The translations under genes were made by a program, and so were the position numbers. Shown here piece after piece: positions 57,506-64,000 of a stretch of 64,000 bases of DNA (position 1 is its first letter; every line of letters begins with the position of its first letter). The notes under the pieces were generated by a model, which worked only from the letters and a program-made list of their open reading frames with translations, did not search any database and was not told where the DNA came from. Source of the stretch: Mixophyes australis (lineage: Eukaryota > Chordata > Amphibia > Anura > Limnodynastidae); the NCBI GenBank assembly GCA_036250195.1, contig JAVHZZ010000003.1, positions 345,652,875 through 345,716,874 of the forward strand, written 5' to 3'.

Positions 57506-59539
57506 TGTCACGGGCACTAGGAGTCTTTACCCAGGGATCACCAGATAGTAGGCTTACCAGAGCAATGTAGATGGTAATAGCGTACTCTGGTAGCTGGGTG
57601 ATCACGGAACATGAAATGATGGCCGATGAGATGCTCAGGAAAGTCTATGACTAGCAACACTGGTAATAATGAGGTAATAATACACAAGGAACTGTATGGA
57701 CAAGGCACGTGAAGGTAGTCAGTGGTCTGCGATAGCAAGTTGTACCACTGCTATAGTGAGGAGGAATGTCCAACAGAAACAAGGAGGTGATGAGAGTCAG
57801 CGGTCTGCGGGTAGCAAGTTGTACCGCTGTCTGAGTGAAGGAATGGAATCCAAGTGGAGGTATCCGGGTAGTCAGTGGTCTGCGGTAGCAAGTTGTACCA
57901 CTGCTATGTGAGAGGATAATGGAACAGGTGATACCGGAAACAGGGATCAGTGGTCTGACATCAGCAAGTTGTACCACTGAATATATATGTGAGGAGGTGC
58001 ACAAGGGAAGACTGCAACACAGGATATACACAGGCACCTTATACACGATCCACAGTAATATGCACAATATAGATATATATATATATAAATGACTGAGCAG
58101 GTCTGCAATCTAGAAAGTCTCTTGAAGTAGTCCAGCACAATGATAACACAGTCAATGATAGCAATAGACTCAGCGGATAGCAGACTCCAGAGAGAACCAA
58201 ACACAGTCCAGCAAGATATGCAATACACAGCACAGTCAATGAGAAGTATGCATACCGTGGTTCAGCAGTAGCAGTCAGATGAGAATGCAGCGGTACCTGA
58301 GCGGCTGGAGGCCGACTGGATAGGAAGTCCCTGGATAGGTGAGGCAGCGGTCTAGCAGGTGCAGAGCACAGGTGAGTAGACCAACAGGGACACGAATCCA
58401 CAGGAGTCAGCAACACGTGGAACTGGACTCAGAAGGGACCCAGGAGAATGGAGATGATCCAGCAGAGGGTAGTAGATCAGATACAAATCCAATGCTGTCA
58501 GGAGGGTAGAGACCAGTGGAACACGTGAAGGCGCGGAGAGCGGATCAGCAGGAGATGGACGATAGCGCTGACCACAGCAGCAGGACTCAGCGGCACACGG
58601 AGGTAACCAGTAGCAACCACAGGAACCAACAGCGATGGGACACAGGAGTGCAGCGCAGGCCAGGAGCTGTTGATCACGAAGTGTAGCAGATAGTAATGCA
58701 AGCGGCAGTCTCGAGGAAGCTACAACAGAGATGAAGTAAGTCTGCAGTGCACAGGGCAGCGGATAGGAATCAGCTGGCAGTCACGATGATGAACACAGGC
58801 GAGTTGCAAGCAGGAGACTGTAGTGCACGGAGGCAGCGGATAGTAATCAGCCGGCAGTCACGATGATGAACACAGGCGAGTTACCAGCAGGAGACTGTAG
58901 TGCACGGAGGCAGCGGACAGGAATCAGCCGGCAGTCACGATGATGAACACAGGCGAGTTGCAAGCAGGAGACTGTAGTGCACGGAGGCAGCGGATAGGAA
59001 TCAGCAAACAGACTTGATGAGAAGCAGGTGAGTGAAGTAAAAGCTGGAGTGCACGGAGGCAGCGGATAGCAATGAGCAAACAGTCACAATGATACAGTTG
59101 ATGGTAGAAGTGGTATGGGAACCACAGTAGTAGAAGTGGTTTAGAAGACTGTAGTGCACGGAGGCAGCGGATAGGAATCAGCAAACAGTCACGATGATAC
59201 AGTTGATGGTAGAAGTGGTATGGGAACCACAGCAATAGAAGTGGTTTGGAAACCACAGGGATAGAAGTGGTTTGGAAACCACAGGAATCAGCAGCGCTGA
59301 ATACACGAGGAATACAGGAACACCTTCAGAGACTCATGGGGAATGAGACTCCAAGATCAGGCAACGTGGTGTTGACCACAGGTGCTTAATATAGGGAGTG
59401 TTGCCTGATCTGCCAATTGAGTTAAAGGGGTATACACTGAAGTATAGAAAAGGGCTGCGCATGCGCAGACCCTCAGGATGGTGGACGGCCACGGTTCCTA
59501 AATGTCCGGGAAGAGGCACTCACGGTCCGGTGAGTGACA
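57506..59539 (-). repeat. 5' LTR of the chromovirus
   Basis: In element sense it runs TGTCACTCACC to CCCGTGACA, with a 6-bp inverted end. A TATATTAA box lies at 59393-59386, and 31 bases later is the predicted RNA start GCCTGATCTT (59362-59353). That gives a U3 of only about 180 bases and a transcribed LTR part of about 1.85 kb before gag. Internally it has two blocks of tandem repeats. It differs from the 3' LTR at 57547, 58828 and 59464. Confidence 0.93.
59400..59411. promoter_or_regulatory. 12-bp inverted pair flanking the LTR TATA box
   Basis: GTTGCCTGATCT here is the exact complement of AGATCAGGCAAC at 59354-59365 (the same pair lies in the other LTR near 53064-53121). The pair brackets the TATA box, and the inner arm includes the predicted mRNA 5' end. 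Confidence 0.7.
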
Positions 59540-59544
59540 TGCAT

Positions 59545-59744
59545 ACAAGGCAGCTATAAAATGCAGTGTCAGAGGCGTATTTTTGTGCCTGGGGCGAGAA
59601 GGAAAATTTCTGCTCCCTAGCCGTCAATTTTAACCAAATGATCCTAAAATGTTCATAAATATGCGCCCTCCTTAAGCGTTGCGCCCTGGGCGGTCACCCC
59701 TCTCACACAGCCCTATGTACAGCCCTGTACAGTGTGATGAGTAA
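59545..59744. repeat. Interspersed repeat related to 36912-37087
   Basis: It contains CAATTTTAACCAAATGATCC, GCGCCCTGGGCGGTCACCCC and CACAGCCCTATGTACAGCCC in the same order as the copy upstream of EPCAM, with a slightly longer left part. Confidence 0.6.
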
Positions 59745-60165
59745 AGCTGGGTAGATACTACAGAAATTTCAACCAACTTTTTATGGCAAGCAATTTTACA
59801 TGCGATCGATGGTCCAATCGCTCGGTCCACGGACTGCATACACACTAGCCTTGTTTAGGACGATAAAGGGAAGAGCGGACGTCCTTTTAGCGCCTTTTTA
59901 CAGCCATGTTGTCGTGAGCAATGACTGTAATTTTGTACTCACTGTTGTGGATCGGTCAGAAGTTTATACACACTACACAGCGGAAACGAGATTGGAGCGA
60001 AAATATTAAACGGTACGACCAATCAAATGAGGCAACAATCGTCCATTTGGGCAGACTTTCGACCATCGTGTCACTGCACACACTGACCCGACTTTTGAAC
60101 GAGCGGTCGTATGTCGGGTAATTGAGCCGATTATTGGACGAAAACTGTGTAGTGTGTACCCAGCT
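59745..60165. mobile_element. Harbinger-like MITE, CTGGGTACACACTAC family, copy 3
   Basis: 421 bp with ends AGCTGGGTAGATACTACAG and TAGTGTGTACCCAGCT and a perfect TAA target duplication (59742-59744, 60166-60168). It is closely similar along its length to the copy at 9726-10145. Confidence 0.85.
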
Positions 60166-60168
60166 TAA

Positions 60169-62749
60169 GTGTAGTCTATTATAAAAAAAAAAAAAGCAAA
60201 CTGAAATGAAAACACAAATTTACATAGAAACAATGACATTAGTAAATTATAGAACTGGGACACATAAGACAATGAATGTAAACCAATGCCTAGGGCTAAA
60301 TTATAGGGCGTTGCAAGTAAACATTCTGTGATATGTGTGTATGTTGTGATGTCACGTTTTCACTTGCTGCCCTGTCTGCTTGCCTTATTTGTGCATTGAT
60401 GAGACACACTGAGGACACCTGAGGATTATGTATTACACACACATACTTCTTATATATTGTATGACACTTGTGACAGAATCAAGGGTGAAGTGTATTGTAA
60501 CAGGTATGTTTGGCCTAGATTTCTAAATGTGTGTTTGTAGTAGCTGTGAGCTCCTGCAAGACTAAAGGCTTGTGGAAAAGCCGGAAAGGGTCCTAGGGTT
60601 TATGGATGGAACGAGTAGGGCGGTTTCCATTCATTAGGCCTGTAGCCGGGTCTTTCAGGTGACCTGCTAACCTGCTGCTAATTAGGATGTGCACCTGAGC
60701 AGTGCTGGTAAAAAGCTGCTTCTCAGCACAGTCTCTCTCTCTGCCTGGGGACTGAGGCTGGAGATGGTATCTGATCCCATCACATGGTCACACACTTTAT
60801 AAACAGACATAAAGGGTCTGATGCTGGATTGTACTGCCTTGGAATAAATTTACATAAAAAATAAATTGCACATAAAAATAAACTTTCTACATCCATTTGT
60901 TCAGGCCATAGCATAATAAGATCTGTGCGAATTAGCACATACATAAATGCATGTGTGTGCGTAAAGCATGGTGACACGCTGTAAGCACATCGTCATACTG
61001 TTGTATCAGTTATCATCATCATCTTGGTTTTAAATGTAGTTATTAAAACAAAACAAAAAAGAGTTCACAACACCAGCACTCATAGTCTGGGTGGGTAATG
61101 GCACAATCAGCGTGGGTCCCCCCCAAAGAAGCCACAGTCCCATTTTACTGCCCCAGGCAGTAAAATGTATCAAGTTAAACTCTATTGACACAATCTAGCA
61201 CACTGCAGTATACCAAACAGTTTTGGCATACCAGTGCTTGCTGGGATCAGTAGTGCACCAGCAAAAAATACTGGTCTATCAATTTAAAGTTTATTACCCC
61301 ACACCCACCAAAACAGGGTTGTTTGGGAAGAGCCCTAGTGCTTTTAGCTTGGTGCTGTTTTCTTCTAGGGAAGGACCCACATTCTTATGGTGGGCCTGAT
61401 TCGTCTAGGGGATCCGGCCTGTTGATGAACAGACTAGGACTGGCTGACATTGTGACACTCGGTTTACGATTTGGTAGGCCCCCCAATTCCATCCAGCATT
61501 CTACTCATGCTTTTTTTTTTTAGAGGTTTTGCATAGTATACTATATAACGCCGCGATAAGAGCACATTGGTTTGAACTATCTTTAGTACAATGTATAAGC
61601 CATAAAGGTGTCACTGATTAAAGTGTGAAATAATTCTTCCCTTGTGTTGACTTAAGGTTAAGGTTAATTATTGTCCCTAGTTCATGTGCACGCCCGTCTT
61701 GTTTCTAAAAACAGCACAGTCAGCTATGCTGGGTTATTGAATCCTGGTTAGACTCATTTGCATGGCTTTCAGGTTGCTTTGGGTGTGGCACAATACACAC
61801 AGAGTCAGTCCTCTTGGGACAAGAGCTCTGCTTTGTTTACCAAATTTGCTCTTGCACGCCATTGGGTTATCCTAGCTCAGGCACTTTTATGCAGAGATAA
61901 AACAAGGAATATCTGACAATCTTCTATTTTGTTTCAACATGTACACATATGTCATGCACACTGTCCGGGAGCAAGATATTGGTATAGTGTTGCTGAAATC
62001 TACACAATAATAGCAACATTTTTGTTGAATATGCTGTTGTCATGTCTCTTTTGCTCTGTTAAAGAACATTTGCAGATACAGTATGGAGTGATTATCTGCC
62101 TAAAACTTTTGTAATCTGGACTGTGTTCTGTTAGCACCCACTGATACTGTGTTACACCTTTGTAACTTGCTTCCCCTTTTAATTAAAAAGTACCTGTAAT
62201 ATAGTTTTGAAACAACGTAACACTAATACTAAAGCCCAAGTCAAAGCCTAATTGTTATGTGCAGTTACACCACACTTGAGGAAATCAGCCCTTGAGCTGT
62301 GGCTCCCATTCTAATAGTCCATTATGACCGTCACGTGTCTACATTTTCATAAGTGGGCATAGTGTTACTGGGAAGGGCATTGATTTTTGGGCCATTGAGG
62401 TGCAAAAGTCTCAATGAGCGGAGTTGGGAGGATCGAGGACGTGTCTTGATAAGTGCAAGTTAGGTGCATGAGTTTTGCACTGAAATGCATAAACAAGATT
62501 TCATATTTCAGAGCGGTAGAATTGAATGGTGATATACGGATGGAGAAGTCACAAAAAGACTTGAATTCTCTGCTACTTCCGAGGACTCATTACCATCGTT
62601 TATTTATATGGTACCACAGATTCCGTACCTTCTGACATAATCATATAGATTGACATACATGGAAAAGTATACGTATTAACATGAACAAGGGTACAGTTAT
62701 GCAGTATAATAAATGCATGGATGCAATGAACAGAACAAATTGCATAGAA
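60169..62749. other. Intergenic, no gene recognised, possible LTR-like part
   Basis: AT-rich with an A-run near 60182. The stretch of about 60530-60780 (GTGCACCTGAGCAGTGCTGG, then TAAAAAGCTGCTT and CAGTCTCTCTCTCTGCC) has promoter-like features of an LTR, but no ends were found. Near 62594 is a short TTTATTTATATGGTACCACA stretch resembling a SINE tail on the minus strand. Confidence 0.3.
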
Positions 62750-62918
62750 CAGTGGTTCCCAAACTGTGTGCCTAGGCGATCTCACAAGGGTTCCTTGGAC
62801 AGGGCCACTGGTAACCAAGGCGGGGGACTACTTGGTAATTATTTTGGCTTAGGGGTGCCTTGAAAACATTATGAAGGCCGTAAGGGTGCCTTGAACTGAA
62901 AAAGTTTGGAATCCTCTG
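62750..62918. mobile_element. hAT-like MITE, 169 bp, perfect 8-bp duplication
   Basis: The ends are CAGTGGTTCCCAAACTG and TTGGAATCCTCTG, flanked by GCATAGAA on both sides (62742-62749, 62919-62926). The CAGTGGTTCCCAAAC terminus is typical of Charlie-type hAT elements. Confidence 0.85.
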
Positions 62919-63544
62919 GCATAGAATACGGAAACAATTCAGCATGAGACAAGACAGGGACAACAAGGACGACGGAGAGTGGACAAACATAACTCAGATA
63001 TCAGGGCTCTTCCCTGTAAATACAGGTTCTCTTTTAGAGTTAGAGGTAAATCCAGCTAGAATGAGCTGAACTCTAAGTTGCAGTGTAAAAATAAGGCTGC
63101 TACATGTAAAATCAGGTAGTGTTTTCCGTTCCATTGCAGCATGGTTTGTCCGCATACAAATATCACCCTGTACCTGGATTCGCACCTTCCAGTTATACCT
63201 CTGTGGAAAGCACATTTGAAATGTGGACTTTGACCAATGTAATTAAAAGCTGAAATTCGTGCTAATGTCCACACACTCTCATGATTAATCTAAGCCATAA
63301 ATGACAATTAGTCAGTATTTTAGGAGAAAAATCAGAAAAGTTTAATTGAATAAAGGGTGATAGGTTAGACCTTGATGTGACATTTTTGCGGCTTTCCAGA
63401 GCATCCGGCAATCTTCAAATCTAGCAGCAGACTGGGGGTCATGGCCAAGCAGTGAAGCTGAGAGTACCTCTGCCCTTGAGCTTTTAGGTCTAAACCAGAT
63501 AAAGTGCTGGTCCCTTCTTTTTTTCCCCTATACTCCCAGTCAAA
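62919..63544. other. Intergenic with repeat fragments
   Basis: 63265-63345 resembles 43480-43570 (ACACTCTCATGATTAATCTA). The stretch 63365-63540 is open on the minus strand together with the following integrase fragment, but its sequence no longer looks like integrase. Confidence 0.35.
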
Positions 63545-64000
63545 TATATACTTTCCAGTGATATTCTTCCGATGGCGATCCGCAAAGTGTTTGTAACGAT
63601 CCAGAGAGTGCTGTAACTTGGTCTGTACCTGAGACCAGATTGAAGAGAAATTGTGAACCAAATCTTGGGCTGCCGGTACCGTGAAGACAGGCAAGTCTGA
63701 GAAGGTAGGCAGAATGGGATGTCTACCGAATAAAATGAAGAAGGGAGATATGCTAGTGGATTTGTGTAAATGATTATTGTGGGAGAATTCTGCCCAAGGA
63801 AGAAACTTACTCCAGATGGATTGCTGTCCGGAACAAAAGCATTGAATATAAGACTCCAAATCCTGGTTGACCCGCTCAGTTTTCCCGTTGGTCTGGGGAT
63901 GGTATCCCGAGGAGAACTTTAAATTGATTCCTAGGAGTTTACAGAAAGCCCTCCAAAAGCTAGAAATAAACTGTACCCCACGGTCGGAGATAATCTCTTG
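63545..64000 (-). pseudogene. Second chromovirus-like element: integrase fragment running off the window
   Basis: Read from the right edge on the minus strand it encodes SDRGVQFISSFWRAFCKLLG, YHPQTNGKTERVNQDLESYI, LPWAEFSHNNHLHKSTS and WSQVQTKLQHSLDRYKHFAD: the second catalytic aspartate, the glutamate and the following region of a Ty3/gypsy integrase. It is related to the complete chromovirus but clearly a different family. Similarity stops abruptly near 63545 (after RHRKNI), before the GPY/F and chromodomain regions, so the element is truncated or has another insertion there. Its 5' part lies outside. Confidence 0.8.

Larger units (their letters stand above)
51216..59539 (-). mobile_element. 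Complete sushi-ichi-type Ty3/gypsy chromovirus, 8.3 kb
   Basis: Two direct 2034-bp LTRs enclose gag and pol on the minus strand. The whole is flanked by a perfect 5-bp duplication TGCAT (51211-51215 and 59540-59544). Pol order is protease, reverse transcriptase, RNase H, integrase, chromodomain, which places it among the chromoviruses; in vertebrates these are the sushi-ichi group, from which mammalian PEG10 and RTL1 were domesticated. No envelope gene is present. All motifs needed for activity appear intact and the LTRs are almost identical, so it inserted very recently and may be able to move. Confidence 0.93.

Noticed and set aside
36300..64000. Search for CALM2 exons, the neighbour of EPCAM in mammals
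   Set aside because: No calmodulin EF-hand coding sequence was seen on either strand; it may lie further right.

Overview
This is vertebrate nuclear DNA, most likely from a frog. The evidence is two orthologous multi-exon genes with vertebrate exon structure (EPCAM and MSH2), very long repeat-filled introns, tRNA-headed SINEs, and a repeat mix of DIRS and Ngaro tyrosine-recombinase retroelements, chromovirus LTR elements, Tx1/L1-like LINEs, hAT elements and many Harbinger-like MITEs. The species cannot be fixed from the sequence. The anuran call is inference; the gene calls rest on exon-by-exon protein matches, splice sites and phase.

Genes. Both genes lie on the minus strand, head to tail, as in human. 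MSH2 (mismatch repair) starts at 21681 and its first six coding exons lie at 21681-21474, 20164-20010, 18835-18557, 17422-17276, 16303-16154 and 7953-7820; exons 7 onward lie beyond the left edge. EPCAM (cell adhesion) is complete: nine coding exons from 35889 to 29603 give 317 residues, with a TATA/CRE promoter near 36.27 kb and a poly(A) signal at 29182-29187. About 7.5 kb of repeat-rich DNA separates the EPCAM 3' end from the MSH2 start. No calmodulin (CALM2) exon was seen upstream of EPCAM.

Repeat layout. MSH2 intron 6 holds a decayed Ngaro-like retroelement (about 1.1-2.6 kb), a 648-bp MITE and a 133-bp satellite. Intron 5 holds a SINE, MITEs and a 5'-truncated DIRS element (12.0-14.2 kb). 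Introns 2-4 hold hairpin MITEs. The intergenic part has two solo LTRs, one of them inside a MITE, and a LINE fragment. EPCAM intron 1 has a 32-bp minisatellite. From 36 to 51 kb there are an L1-like LINE split by an LTR, nested Harbinger-like MITEs, and a diverged large inverted repeat (arms near 42.1-42.7 and 48.8-49.4 kb) enclosing a 12-bp satellite into which a 4.6-kb hAT transposon has jumped.

The most notable object is a complete, very young sushi-ichi-type Ty3/gypsy chromovirus at 51216-59539 (minus strand). It has 2034-bp LTRs differing at only three sites I could see, a perfect 5-bp target duplication, intact gag and pol, and a chromodomain at the pol C-terminus. Three regulatory features can be read from it: a G-GGA-AAT -1 frameshift heptamer joining gag to pol, a 10-nt match between the predicted mRNA 5' end and the site just after the 5' LTR (a Tf1-style self-priming signal instead of a tRNA site), and a polypurine tract that is also translated as the end of pol. 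A broken relative runs off the right edge.
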